From: Enterocloster lavalensis
GTDB taxonomy: Bacteria > Bacillota > Clostridia > Lachnospirales > Lachnospiraceae
Direction of reading: 5' to 3'
Assembly (NCBI RefSeq): GCF_902364025.1
Contig: NZ_CABJCG010000002.1
Span: 534,308-598,307, forward strand
DNA length: 64,000 bases
Shown: positions 34,787 through 43,734 of the stretch, piece after piece
Layout of the letters: each line of letters begins with the position of its first letter
Numbering within the stretch: the stretch's first letter is position 1
Program-made: the position numbers and the translations under genes
The notes under the pieces: generated by a model
Told to the model about the DNA's origin: nothing
What the model saw: only the letters and a program-made list of their open reading frames with translations
Database searches by the model: none

Positions 34787-35310
34787 TGAGAGGGAAAATC
34801 CATCCCTCTGCTGTTCCTTGAAAAATACCGTTTTTAAGCGGTCATATCCAGCAGTACAGATACGTTAGCTGTTCAGCCCGAAAGGGCAAGCGGCGCGGAG
34901 GATACGCTAAGACTCACCTGCAGGCAGTCAGAGTGCCTGTCAAAAACGATAGCATCGAAGGTGCCGAGCGAGAACTGTCCGTCCAGAAACGGCCTATGGC
35001 AGGCCGTCCCGCAATGACCTGAACAGCCTACCATGATACTTCCGTCCAGTCACAGCCCCGCAGATGCGGGAACACGCAATGAGGGCGGCTCCGGGAGATC
35101 CCCGGAGGGGTGAGAATCCCATGACGGCTTTTAGCCAGAGCCGGTCTGTGCCTGCTGCCCATAGGAGGCATCCCGCCTCCTGCTCCGGGAAGTAGTGTCA
35201 AATAGGAGCAGACGAAAACGAAGAACAACATTTTTTATGATAGAAACTACGGCGGTCACCGTGAAAAGCCGGGCAACCGTCTTTAGCGGCTGATATTGGC
35301 GGTGGCCGCC
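34787..35310 (+). ncRNA. Candidate structured RNA, about 0.5 kb
   Basis: The 620-base gap after the sigma-like gene has no gene with a ribosome-binding site, yet it holds many perfect stems: 34787-34812 (AGAGGGA/TCCCTCT), a GAAA-capped GCCC/GGGC at about 34878-34889, AGGCA/TGCCT near 34922-34938, ACGGCCT/AGGCCGT near 34989-35008, CCGC/GCGG near 35055-35068, CTCCGGG/CCCGGAG near 35089-35107, GGAGGC/GCCTCC near 35163-35179, and a long-range GGCGGTCACC with GGTGGCCGCC at about 35251-35308. This density suggests a conserved RNA or a DNA site. I cannot match it to a named RNA family. Confidence 0.45.
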
Positions 35311-35357
35311 GCCCTTGTGTCATGAAAAACACAGAAAGAGAAAGGAGCATGGAAACT

Positions 35358-35756
35358 ATGAATCAGGATACCATTGACATGGTTGAAAAAATTATGGATA
35401 CGGTAACGATGGGATACGCTTATCTGTATCCGCAGGATGGTGGGGCAAGGAAGGAATACCTGATTGCCACAACGCCGGAGAACATGGCAAACTTCATCGG
35501 AAGCCATATCTATGACGCACAAAAGATGGTGGTCACAGATATGTCAGACCGCCTGATTGTGGAAACCTGCGGAGGTTTTCTTGACAGATGCCCGGATCAA
35601 AAGCTGTGCGGGGAAATCGTGCAGCATCTGACGCCTGTCCAGATGGGAGAAAAGGAAGCAGGGGAAATCCTTGCTGTGGACAGGACACAGGCAGACGAAT
35701 ACTGGGCGATGGAGGATGCGGTCGTGACAATGGCGGAATACCGTATGGAATTATGA
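35358..35756 (+). CDS. Hypothetical protein before mazF
   Basis: 132 residues, acidic, soluble; no family recognised. It mixes strands and helices (GYAYLYPQDGGARKEYLIAT, VVTDMSDRLIVETCGG) and contains a possible Cys pair (DRCPDQKLC). The ATG at 35358 is ten bases after AAGGAG; the ATG at 35349 is too close. It ends 33 bases before mazF and could be part of the same transcript. It does not look like a known MazE antitoxin. Confidence 0.6.
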   Translation: MNQDTIDMVEKIMDTVTMGYAYLYPQDGGARKEYLIATTPENMANFIGSHIYDAQKMVVTDMSDRLIVETCGGFLDRCPDQKLCGEIVQHLTPVQMGEKEAGEILAVDRTQADEYWAMEDAVVTMAEYRMEL

Positions 35757-35789
35757 CAGACAGAAAAGATGGAAATGGAGGGAGTGCGT

Positions 35790-36173
35790 ATGCAGATTAG
35801 AAAAGGCGATGTTTACTATGCCGATCTGACACCGGTCGTCGGCTCGGAGCAGGGCGGTGTCCGGCCTGTGCTGGTTATCCAGAACAATACAGGCAACCGC
35901 CACAGCCCCACCGTCATAGTGGCGGCGATCACCAGCCGGACAGCGAAAGCTCCCCTGCCTACCCATGTGCCGGTGGAGGGCGTCAGGGGGCTGCAGAGGG
36001 ATTCCGTCATCCTGCTGGAACAGGTGCGGACCATCGACCGCGCCCGGTTGAGGGAGTACATAGGGCGGGTAAAAATACCGACTATGCAATCAGTGAATCA
36101 GGCGATTGCGGTGAGTTTTGGGCTGGAGCGGATTTCCCGCAGGGACAGCCTGACCGCCGCATCCTGCGGATAA
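35790..36173 (+). CDS. mazF: MazF/PemK-family toxin, copy 1
   Basis: 127 residues with the MazF fold: RKGDVYYADLTPVVGSEQGG, then RPVLVIQN, TVIVAAITS, and LLEQVRTIDRARL. MazF toxins cut RNA at short motifs. The core is complete; the C-terminal 30 residues differ from copy 2 at 40061 (FGLERISRRDSL against ISIGLS). No MazE-like antitoxin precedes it. The next gene, 14 bases away, is a dead resolvase-like protein, as it is for copy 2. Confidence 0.9.
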   Translation: MQIRKGDVYYADLTPVVGSEQGGVRPVLVIQNNTGNRHSPTVIVAAITSRTAKAPLPTHVPVEGVRGLQRDSVILLEQVRTIDRARLREYIGRVKIPTMQSVNQAIAVSFGLERISRRDSLTAASCG

Positions 36174-36187
36174 AAGGAGGATACCAT

Positions 36188-36535
36188 ATGGAAGGACAGA
36201 AACGTGCATGGATTTATTGTGCCATAGACGCACCGGAGGATAGCCGCAACACCCTGAAGGATCAGCGGCAGCAGCTGATGGATTACGCGGAACAGATGGG
36301 GTTTGAGATTTCGGGCAGCGCCAGTGATACCGGCAGACAGCCCTTCTGGGAGCGGCCGGGGTTTTGTGAATTTATCGAGAGCGCTAAAAACGGCAGGACG
36401 GACATCCTGCTTCTTGCCAGCCTGCACTGCATCGGACACACAGCCATGCAGCTGGCGCAGTTTCAGGCGATGGCAGGAAGCCTTGGAATCGAGGTCTATT
36501 CACCCATGACAGGAGCAATGCAGTTTTGTCAGTAA
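36188..36535 (+). CDS. Resolvase-like protein without catalytic residues, copy 1
   Basis: 115 residues that follow the serine-recombinase N-terminal fold: WIYCAIDAPED, LMDYAEQMGFEISG, ERPGFCEFIESAKNGRTDIL. The nucleophile Ser of the usual YxRVS motif is Asp, the preceding Arg is Ala, and the later DRLSRN motif is SLHCIGH. It cannot cut DNA by the known mechanism. It ends where the Tn554-like element begins, so the C-terminus may have been changed by that insertion. The paralogue at 40468 follows the other mazF in the same way, hence a possible antitoxin or regulator. Confidence 0.7.
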   Translation: MEGQKRAWIYCAIDAPEDSRNTLKDQRQQLMDYAEQMGFEISGSASDTGRQPFWERPGFCEFIESAKNGRTDILLLASLHCIGHTAMQLAQFQAMAGSLGIEVYSPMTGAMQFCQ

Positions 36536-36646
36536 TGCTTCATTTTGGGGCTGAAAAATTGTTGGCTATTGCGTGTATAAAGTAGTAGCTATGTCGCAGG
36601 AGTATCGGTATACTGTGTATGACGTTAAGGAAAGGAGGCGGAGCAG

Positions 36647-37765
36647 ATGCGGCGGTATTCAGTAGAGTGCGTGGAAGAAGGAGCAGTCAAATACTTTTTT
36701 ATCTCTGATTGTGAAACAAAAGAGCTTGTGCTGCTTCCCTCCCGGTATCTGACGCACAAAACAAAAACAAACCGTTCCCCAAACACCGTGAAACGGGCTG
36801 CCTTCGCAGTCTGCTACTATCTGGAATATCTCAAAGAGATCCCGATGGAGGTAACAGAGGTCTATGAGCTGGACTTTGAACGGCAGAACGAACACTTCGT
36901 GAACTTCCTGCACTGGATAAAGGCAGGGAACCACAAAGCGGACAACAGCATAAGAGCGATCAACAATGGAACCTGTAACGCATACCTTGAGGATGTGTTC
37001 AGGTTCTATCTTTTTATCGAAGCGCAAAATGAGCAGCTGGGGAGCCTGAAAGTGCTGTCCTACAATTACCACATGGCGGTCAATGCAGTCGGTGTCCAGA
37101 AGAAGCTGCGGTACCAGTCCTTTAAGGGCTACCTCAAAGCAGAGGAACGGAAGGTCAGACCGGCAGAGCATGAGGAAATCATCTCAGTCCTGCAAGCCTG
37201 CACCAACTGCCGCGACCAGCTGCTGGTTCTGCTCATAGCCGAAACCGGATTCCGCATCGGTGAGATTTTAGGTGTGGATTACATCCATGACATTGATTAC
37301 CAGAACCGCATGGTCGGCGTCTACTTCCGGGAGGACAACGAGAACGATGCCAGGGCCAAGAATGCGGAGTACCGCAAGGCAAGGATCAGCGATGACACCT
37401 ATGAATTTCTGATGTACTACCTTGCGGAATACCGGGAGCTTTTACAGCACCAGAGGTTCCTGTTTATCAATATCACCGGCAAGACTGCGGGACAGCCCTT
37501 AAGGGTGGACAGCGTCTACGATATGCTGAACCGCATGGAGAAAAAGACCGGCATTGACTTAACGCCCCATATGCTCCGCAGATATTTCGCCAATATGCGC
37601 CGAAAGGCCGGATGGCGATTGGAATTGATCCAGCAGGCGCTGGGACACAAACACATTGAAACCACCATCAAATACCTGAACATTGTGGACGATGAGCTGC
37701 TGGAGGCCAGTCAGGAATTCTATGCCAGACATTCTGCCATGTACGGTGTCGGGGAACTGTTGTAG
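36647..37765 (+). CDS. tnpA: Tyrosine recombinase (TnpA-like)
   Basis: 372 residues. An N-terminal SAM-like core-binding domain (about 45-170) precedes a tyrosine-recombinase catalytic domain with Arg in ETGFRIGEIL near 200, His-x-x-Arg in PHMLRRYF near 308, and LGHKHIETTIKYL with the nucleophile Tyr near 343. All catalytic residues are present. The length is close to Tn554 TnpA. The start has AAAGGAGG upstream. It is followed 16 bases later by the second recombinase gene. Confidence 0.9.
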   Translation: MRRYSVECVEEGAVKYFFISDCETKELVLLPSRYLTHKTKTNRSPNTVKRAAFAVCYYLEYLKEIPMEVTEVYELDFERQNEHFVNFLHWIKAGNHKADNSIRAINNGTCNAYLEDVFRFYLFIEAQNEQLGSLKVLSYNYHMAVNAVGVQKKLRYQSFKGYLKAEERKVRPAEHEEIISVLQACTNCRDQLLVLLIAETGFRIGEILGVDYIHDIDYQNRMVGVYFREDNENDARAKNAEYRKARISDDTYEFLMYYLAEYRELLQHQRFLFINITGKTAGQPLRVDSVYDMLNRMEKKTGIDLTPHMLRRYFANMRRKAGWRLELIQQALGHKHIETTIKYLNIVDDELLEASQEFYARHSAMYGVGELL

Positions 37766-37781
37766 CAGGAGGTGATGAACC

Positions 37782-39538
37782 ATGCCCGCCTATCAGATAC
37801 AGCGGGTGGAACCGCAGGAAGAACGATTTATAGCCAAGCCAAGCAAGGTCATGGAAGAACTTGCTGCCTGTGAGGACATAAGAGGCGTTGAAAAAAACAA
37901 GCTGCAGAGTTTTCTGCTGGAGATGGGAATCCAGAGCATTACGGAGATGGACTATCCTCTGCGGAGGCGGTATGAAGAATATCTGACACTGAAGCAAGAC
38001 ATTCAAAATTCCGACCGCTATATCCGGGCATATGACCGTGTAAAGCAGTACAGCATCCGGGAGCAGATGCAAACCTTGGCAGGCCGGCAGCAGTGTGAGT
38101 GGCGGCTGCGAGATGAAATGCTCTTTATCCCCTACCATTCAAACCAAGACCTTGCAATGGAATTTGACACTGTGAGGAACCAGAGCAATATGGTATGGGA
38201 TTTCACACGGCCATGCCCACAGGTTCTAAAAGAACAGATTTTTGCAACACTGAATGCTATTATTGACACTTTTCGGGAAAAACATGGACGGGAGCATCGT
38301 TTGACTGGACTGCAATTTTTATACGGTTTCTGTATAGAACAGCAGATTGCTGATATTAATACGATGGAACTGTGGCAGGAGAACGCATTTGAAGCCTATC
38401 TGGAAGAACGAACTAACAGTAAAACCAGAAAGAAACAATTACTGCCAACCTTGAACTTTAGCAGACAAACCGTATTTTTACAGAGTGAGGAAATACGTTG
38501 GGATGCCAACATCTGGTATCTGGATCGGCTGAAGCTACCAAAGCACCGGATAAACCCAAGCGCCTCGTTTAGCAGCGTATCATTTATCGACATTACGGAT
38601 GCAGAAAACCGGCGGTATGCAAAAGAATTTCTGAAGTATCAGATAGGTATTACCGGACAGGCAGTCAGTACCATCCTGATTAGGTTCGGCGAAATTCGCA
38701 ATTTTCTTGTGTGGCTGAGTGATGCAGGTCAGATGTATGTCAATGTACCACAGAGCAGGTAGACTGCTATATAAGAACATTGCGGGATAGAAAAATTAAG
38801 CCCAAAACATTCAATGAGTACCTGACAGGCTTACATCAGTTTTTTCAATTTCTGGTGGTGCGAGGCTACGTGGTAAAGAGGCCGTTCCAGATTGAATATT
38901 ACCAGAAAAAAATAATTCCAAAACACCATGACCGCAGTGTATCACTGGAAATATGCGGGGAAATCCTTCCACAGCTCCATTTGCTGCCGGAGCATCTGCG
39001 GTGTATGTACCTCCACCTCTGGTGTCTGGGGCTTCGCATCAGCGAGGTGTGTACCCTGAAAGGGAATGCCTATTACTGGCAGGGCGAGGACGCGTGGATT
39101 CAGGTGTACCAGATTAAGATGAAGAACTACAAGCGGATACCGATTCCCGAGGGGCTGTACAAAATCATGCAGGTCTATATCAGACGACATAACATCGGCC
39201 CGGACGATTACCTGTTTACCAACCAGAGAGGAGGCTCATACAGCAGCGCAACTTTTCAGAAGCAGATGAAAAAGTTTTGTCAAGAACGTGGGATTGACGG
39301 AGGCGATTATTTATTTAAATCCCATGATTACCGGCATACAGTGGCCACGCTGTTCTATGACAACGGTGTGTCGTTGCAAAGCGTCCGGGATTATTTAGGC
39401 CATAAACATGAAGAAATGACACAGCAGTATGTGGATTATGTGCCAATGAAAATTGCAAAGGAAAGTGAGGAATTCTTTAAAAATCAAGGAGACAGCGGTC
39501 TTGCCGCCAGTCTCAGGAAAGGAGGAAAACATGGATGA
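37782..39538 (+). pseudogene. tnpB: Second tyrosine recombinase (TnpB-like), frameshifted
   Basis: The first frame (37782-38762, 326 residues) has the N-terminal part and part of the core-binding domain. It ends at a TAG, but the coding sense continues in another frame from about 38730 (DVCQCTTEQVDCYIRTLRD) into 38780-39538. That part carries the catalytic domain: Arg in LGLRISEVC, HDYRHTVATLF, and LGHKHEEMTQQYVDY. A one-base change near 38725-38732 explains the break; the original protein was about 585 residues, close to TnpB of Tn554. TTG at 38780 could still give a separate C-terminal product. Confidence 0.85.
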
Positions 39539-39692
39539 TAAACTGTATTACCGGGAACTGGAATGTTATGGCAGTGCAACAGAAGCACTTGAAGAACAAG
39601 TACGCTTTTATACTGTGTGGCGGCTGCTGCTTCTTAACCGCCGCCATCAGATACAGTTTATCGAACCAGTTGATTTTTGTCAGATTGGCTAA
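39531..39692 (+). CDS. Small protein in the TnpC position
   Basis: 53 residues, starting at ATG 39531 with AAGGAGGAAAAC directly upstream and overlapping the recombinase end. It begins DDKLYYRELECYGSATEALE and is helical. Its place matches tnpC of Tn554-like elements, which is longer (about 125 residues), so this may be a shortened version. The right-hand repeat TTTTGTCAG lies inside its end. Confidence 0.55.
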   Translation: MDDKLYYRELECYGSATEALEEQVRFYTVWRLLLLNRRHQIQFIEPVDFCQIG

Positions 39693-39793
39693 AAATACCG
39701 TCAATTTTTATTGGATATGGCGATAGCTGTTTTAGGATAATTCAGATATGTTGTGGTACAGAAAGAATAGACCATCAGAGGAGGATGCAAATC

Positions 39794-39958
39794 ATGAGGA
39801 ATGATAGCAAAAAGACAGTGGCAATGTATATCCGATTTGGGAGAGCAGAATCGGCCCATCACAATCCTTGCAAACATGACAGCATGGACTGGAAACAGAT
39901 GTGGGAGGATTATCGAAAGGAGCAGGAAAAATATCCCTTGAGTAAAGTTCGGCTTTAA
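39794..39958 (+). CDS. Small hypothetical protein
   Basis: 54 residues, starting at ATG 39794 with AGAGGAGG upstream. It reads KKTVAMYIRFGRAESAHHN and then a polar helix. The first strand resembles the start of a serine-recombinase domain (MYxRxG), so it may be a derived fragment. A terminator follows at 39989. Confidence 0.5.
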   Translation: MRNDSKKTVAMYIRFGRAESAHHNPCKHDSMDWKQMWEDYRKEQEKYPLSKVRL

Positions 39959-39988
39959 AAGAGAACTGGAAAAACTACATAGAGTTTC

Positions 39989-40023
39989 ATCCCCTTGCTA
40001 AATACGAGTGAGGGGATTTTTTT
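39989..40023 (+). terminator. Rho-independent terminator
   Basis: ATCCCCT and AGGGGAT form a 7-bp stem followed by a run of seven T. It insulates the second mazF from the transposon. Confidence 0.85.
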
Positions 40024-40060
40024 GTTTCCAGAAAATCTGGTAAGAGAGGGGAGAACCAAA

Positions 40061-40405
40061 GTGAATATTTTAAGGGGCGATTTATACTATGCAGACCTGA
40101 CACCGGTAACCGGCAGCGAACAGGGCGGCGTAAGGCCGGTGCTGATGATCCAGAATGATATGGGGAACCGGTTCAGTCCAACTGTGATCGTAGCGGCCGT
40201 GACCAGCAGGCAGGACAAGCAGCCGCTGCCAACCCATGTTCCAATCAGTCCTAACCATTGTGGTCTGAAAGAACACTCCGTTGTACTACTGGAGCAGATC
40301 CGGACCATCGACCGTGTCCGTCTGCGGGAGTACATAGGCCGGTTGACGGAGGAGGATATGAAGCAGGTGGATTATGCGCTGCGAATCAGTATCGGCCTTA
40401 GCTAG
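40061..40405 (+). CDS. mazF: MazF/PemK-family toxin, copy 2
   Basis: 114 residues. It has the same core as copy 1 at 35790 (RGDLYYADLTPVTGSEQGG, RPVLMIQND, LLEQIRTIDRVRLREYIG); by eye well over half of the positions agree. The start is GTG at 40061 behind GAGGGGAG. The insert loop HVPISPNHCGL is slightly longer. As with copy 1 there is no MazE-type gene upstream; a dead resolvase-like gene follows 62 bases later. A terminator immediately upstream implies its own promoter. Confidence 0.9.
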   Translation: MNILRGDLYYADLTPVTGSEQGGVRPVLMIQNDMGNRFSPTVIVAAVTSRQDKQPLPTHVPISPNHCGLKEHSVVLLEQIRTIDRVRLREYIGRLTEEDMKQVDYALRISIGLS

Positions 40406-40467
40406 ACGGAGAAGAACGATAAAGTTCGATTGAACATGGAAATCCAGAAAAAGAAGGAGAGGATCTT

Positions 40468-40878
40468 ATGAATGAGAAGAAAAAGGCATGGGTATATACC
40501 CGGATTGATGCGCCGGAGGACCGGTATGGGAGTTTGAAACGGCAGGATCAGAAGTTAACCGAATATGCCTCCCGCATGGGCTGGGAGGTAGTCGGTCATT
40601 CCCAGGACACCGGTTCCTGCCGGGATATGAACCGGCCCGGACTCCAGGCGTTGACCGATGCAGTATCGCAGGGGTGTGTGAATATTCTGGTGGTGATCGG
40701 TCCCGACCGCCTGAGCCGCAATGCAAAGGACATCATTGCCTATGCAGAGTTTTTACAGAGCCTTGGCGTGGAGGCTTATTCGCCGGAACAGGGGAAGATG
40801 GAAGTGCTTTGCACTTCTGTGTTAAAAGACTCGGCATTGGCGATACCGGAAGACAGCCCGAATTTATCCATTCATTAG
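40468..40878 (+). CDS. Resolvase-like protein without catalytic Ser, copy 2
   Basis: 136 residues. It follows the serine-recombinase catalytic fold (WVYTRIDAPEDRYGSL, YASRMGWEVVGH, NILVVIGPDRLSRN). The Arg pair of DRLSRN is kept, but the nucleophile Ser is replaced by Asp in TRIDAPED. It lacks any DNA-binding domain. Copy 1 at 36188 shows the same Ser loss. Adenylate, antitoxin or DNA-binding roles are all unproven. The start uses AAGGAGAGG. Confidence 0.75.
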   Translation: MNEKKKAWVYTRIDAPEDRYGSLKRQDQKLTEYASRMGWEVVGHSQDTGSCRDMNRPGLQALTDAVSQGCVNILVVIGPDRLSRNAKDIIAYAEFLQSLGVEAYSPEQGKMEVLCTSVLKDSALAIPEDSPNLSIH

Positions 40879-40889
40879 GAGGCAGGCCC

Positions 40890-41051
40890 ATGGGACAGAA
40901 GAAGGAAACAAACGAAGTCCGGTACAGTGTAGCCCGGAAACTGCTGAATCTGATGCTGGAAAATGGCTTTATCTCGGAGGAGGAATACAAAAAGATCGAT
41001 GCTCTGAACCGAGAAACATTTTCTCCGGAATTGTCGAAAGTATATGGGTAA
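40890..41051 (+). CDS. Small SHOCT-like protein before recombinases
   Basis: 53 residues, starting at ATG 40890 seven bases after TAGGAGG. It has KLLNLMLENGFISEEEYKKI and ends ETFSPELSKVYG, a short helical motif often encoded directly upstream of large serine recombinases in Firmicutes elements. It may bind or stabilise the recombinase, which is inference. Confidence 0.65.
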   Translation: MGQKKETNEVRYSVARKLLNLMLENGFISEEEYKKIDALNRETFSPELSKVYG

Positions 41052-41128
41052 AAACACTAGATATATCTGAAAACTTGTGGTATTGTGTGGTGCTAACAGG
41101 AGAGCAATGAAAGAAAGGAGAGAAGCCT

Positions 41129-42736
41129 ATGGCGAAGAAGGTGGTAAAGAAAATTACAAAAATTGAGCCTGTTAGCAGCGGTTTTGCCGCCAATGCGGTG
41201 GAAGTCAAACGTGTATGCGCCTACTGCCGCGTCAGTACGAACTCGGCAGACCAGAAGAATTCCTTTGAAGCCCAGGTAGACTATTACACCCGGCTGATTG
41301 GAGAAAAGGAGGGCTGGGTGTTGGCCGGTATCTATGCAGACGAAGGCCGGACCGGCACAAAGCTGTACCGGAGGGATGACTTCCAGCTGATGATGGATGA
41401 CTGCCGGCAGGGAAAAATCGATCTGATCTTGACAAAGTCTGTGACCCGGTTTGCCAGAAACACGTTGGACAGCATCAAAGCCATCCGGGAACTGAAAGCC
41501 CTTGGGATAGGCGTTTACTTTGAGAAGGAGAGGGTCAACACCCTCATGGAAAAGAGCGAGCAGATGATAACCATCTTAAGCTCCATTGCCCAGGGAGAAT
41601 CCGAGAGCATATCCACCAATAATAAATGGTCTGCCGTCCGCCGGTTCCAAAATGGTACTTTTATCATTAGCAGTCCGCCCTATGGATATGAAAACAATGA
41701 AGACGGGGAACTGGTGATAAAAGAAGGGGAAGCGAAGGTCGTGCGTCGGATTTTCGATGAATACCTGGGAGGAAAAGGATCCTACGCTATTGCCACAGAA
41801 CTGGAGGCGGCAGGGATTCCCACTATCCGTGGAGCGAAGGAATGGCAGGACAGTGTGGTAAAGGGGATCCTGCAAAACTGTGTTTATGAAGGGGATCTGC
41901 TACTCCAGAAATCCTATAGCACGAATGGGGTTCCATTCACCCGGAAGATTAACCGGGGAGAACTGCCCCAGTATCTGATTACGGATAACCATGAGCCCAT
42001 CATTACCAGGGAGGAGGCTGCGGCTGTCCGCGAAATTTATGAGTACCGGAGGGAACAGCAGTGTGTGGACGATACCAGCGTGTATCAGAACCGGTATACA
42101 TTCAGCAGCCGGATTGTTTGCGGGGAGTGTGGGACAAATTTCCGCAGGCAGAAAATCTATATCGGAAAACCATATGAAAAAATCCAGTGGTGTTGCTACC
42201 AGCATATAAAGGACAGTAAGAAATGCAGCCAGAAGGCAGTCCGTGAGGACGTCATCCAGGCTGCATTTCTTACGCTCTGGAACCGGCTTGCCAGCAACTA
42301 TGAGGAGATCCTGATCCCCATGCTGGCGGCACTGAAGGCAATCCAGGGTAACCCCGAGCAGGATCGGGAAATGCAGGAGATAGAACAGAATATCCAGGAA
42401 CTAAAACGGCAGGGATACAGGCTGGGCAGGATACTTACCGAAGGCAGCATAAGCTCTGCCATTTTTATCGAGAGGCAAAATCAGATTGAGACACAGCTGG
42501 AAGCGCACCGGAGGCGGCTGCGGCAGCTGCAGGGACAGAAAGCCTTTGAATGGGAGATATCCCAGACCGAATATCTGATAAGCGTCTTCCGCAACCGTCC
42601 CGTCATCTTGGAAGCGTATGACGAGGAACTGTTCCTATTGCTGGTGGACCATATCACGGTACTGCCCGAACGTCGGCTGGTATTCCGTCTGAAGAACGGT
42701 CTGGAACTGGAAGAAAATGAACAGGAGGTGAGCTGA
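41129..42736 (+). CDS. Large serine recombinase 1
   Basis: 535 residues. The catalytic domain (about 25-170) has the nucleophile Ser36 in AYCRVSTN and the motif TKSVTRFARN. The recombinase domain (about 180-290) follows, then a zinc ribbon with CGEC and a later Cys pair, and a coiled coil (about 420-480). It should integrate and excise the element by joining attP and attB. AAAGGAGAG precedes the ATG. It is the first of three tandem genes. Confidence 0.93.
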   Translation: MAKKVVKKITKIEPVSSGFAANAVEVKRVCAYCRVSTNSADQKNSFEAQVDYYTRLIGEKEGWVLAGIYADEGRTGTKLYRRDDFQLMMDDCRQGKIDLILTKSVTRFARNTLDSIKAIRELKALGIGVYFEKERVNTLMEKSEQMITILSSIAQGESESISTNNKWSAVRRFQNGTFIISSPPYGYENNEDGELVIKEGEAKVVRRIFDEYLGGKGSYAIATELEAAGIPTIRGAKEWQDSVVKGILQNCVYEGDLLLQKSYSTNGVPFTRKINRGELPQYLITDNHEPIITREEAAAVREIYEYRREQQCVDDTSVYQNRYTFSSRIVCGECGTNFRRQKIYIGKPYEKIQWCCYQHIKDSKKCSQKAVREDVIQAAFLTLWNRLASNYEEILIPMLAALKAIQGNPEQDREMQEIEQNIQELKRQGYRLGRILTEGSISSAIFIERQNQIETQLEAHRRRLRQLQGQKAFEWEISQTEYLISVFRNRPVILEAYDEELFLLLVDHITVLPERRLVFRLKNGLELEENEQEVS

Positions 42737-42738
42737 GA

Positions 42739-43734
42739 ATGAGACAACGTCATATGCCGCTGGGGTATCGGATGGCAGGAGGAAAGATTCTCATAGTCCC
42801 GGAGCAGGCGGAACTTGTGAAAGAAGTCTTTCAGGCATATTCGGAAGGGAACTCCATGTACCAGCTTGCAAGGAGGCTCACGGAGCAGGGGGTGCTCAAT
42901 GCAAACCATAAGCCGGTCTGGAACCATGGGACGGTTGGAAAAATTCTGGAGAACCGAAGGTATCTGGGAGACGAATTCTATCCAGCCCTTGTGGACTCGG
43001 AGCTGTTTCACAAGGTACAGGAGCGCAGAAAAGAAAAAAGCAAGGAGCTGGGGCGCATCATGCAGCCCAACGGCTTCGGGAAGCGCTCCATGTTTGCCGA
43101 CCGCCTGGTCTGCGGAATCTGTGGTCAGCCCTACCGTCGGTATGTGGAACACTGTGGCCAGCCGGGAGAAAAAATTGTCTGGAAATGTAAGCACTACATA
43201 AATGGAAATAAGGTTTACTGCCGAAATGTATTCCTGGTAGACAGCCAGATTATAGATGCATTTATGGAACTTTTAAGACTGCTAAAGGACGGCAGGCTCC
43301 GTCTGGAGCCAGAAGCGGCCGAGCAGGGGCTGCCATACAGCCGGGAGGCAGCGGAACTGACCAGGAAGCTGCAGGCTCTGGAGGAAGAACCGGGATATCC
43401 GGCGAAGGAAATGGTGCAGGTGATCTATGAACGTGCCAGATCCCAGTACAGGGTAGCCCGTATCCGGGACCGGGATTACCAAACGGAAAAACTGAAGGCG
43501 GTACTGAAAGAGGTTGTATTTACAGAAGGATTTGACAGCAGGCTTTTTCAGACCATCATACGCCGGATTGTAATACACGAAGACAGACGGTTTGAATTTG
43601 AATTAATCAATCGAGTAAAAATAGAGCTTCCCATCTGGGAGGCAGTAGAAGGGAGGAGACTGGATGCGCCGGTCCAGAGCAGCAACCGTAGTAAAGAAAC
43701 ATATATCTGTGATACCGCCCAATCCGGAGAATAG
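42739..43734 (+). CDS. Serine recombinase partner lacking catalytic domain
   Basis: 331 residues. It starts directly in the recombinase domain (QAELVKEVFQAYSEGNSMYQ), then has the zinc ribbon (CGICGQPYRR and later Cys) and a coiled coil. The whole Ser-containing N-terminal domain is missing. The start lies close after the first gene (AGGAGGTGAG) and shows no sign of a lost 5' end, so the short form is probably genuine. It may act as a directionality or binding partner. It overlaps the third recombinase by 71 bases. Confidence 0.88.
   Translation: MRQRHMPLGYRMAGGKILIVPEQAELVKEVFQAYSEGNSMYQLARRLTEQGVLNANHKPVWNHGTVGKILENRRYLGDEFYPALVDSELFHKVQERRKEKSKELGRIMQPNGFGKRSMFADRLVCGICGQPYRRYVEHCGQPGEKIVWKCKHYINGNKVYCRNVFLVDSQIIDAFMELLRLLKDGRLRLEPEAAEQGLPYSREAAELTRKLQALEEEPGYPAKEMVQVIYERARSQYRVARIRDRDYQTEKLKAVLKEVVFTEGFDSRLFQTIIRRIVIHEDRRFEFELINRVKIELPIWEAVEGRRLDAPVQSSNRSKETYICDTAQSGE

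Larger units (their letters stand above)
36524..39683. mobile_element. Tn554-like transposon between the mazF modules
   Basis: Two tyrosine recombinase genes in tandem plus a small third gene is the tnpA-tnpB-tnpC arrangement of Tn554-like transposons. The 9-bp direct repeat TTTTGTCAG occurs at 36524-36532 and 39675-39683, at both edges of the block; the left copy overlaps the end of the resolvase-like gene. It carries no cargo gene. The second recombinase is frameshifted, so it is probably inactive. Exact ends are inferred. Confidence 0.6.

Noticed and set aside
35028..35231. 67-residue reverse-strand frame in the structured region
   Set aside because: No start signal; better explained by GC-rich stems.
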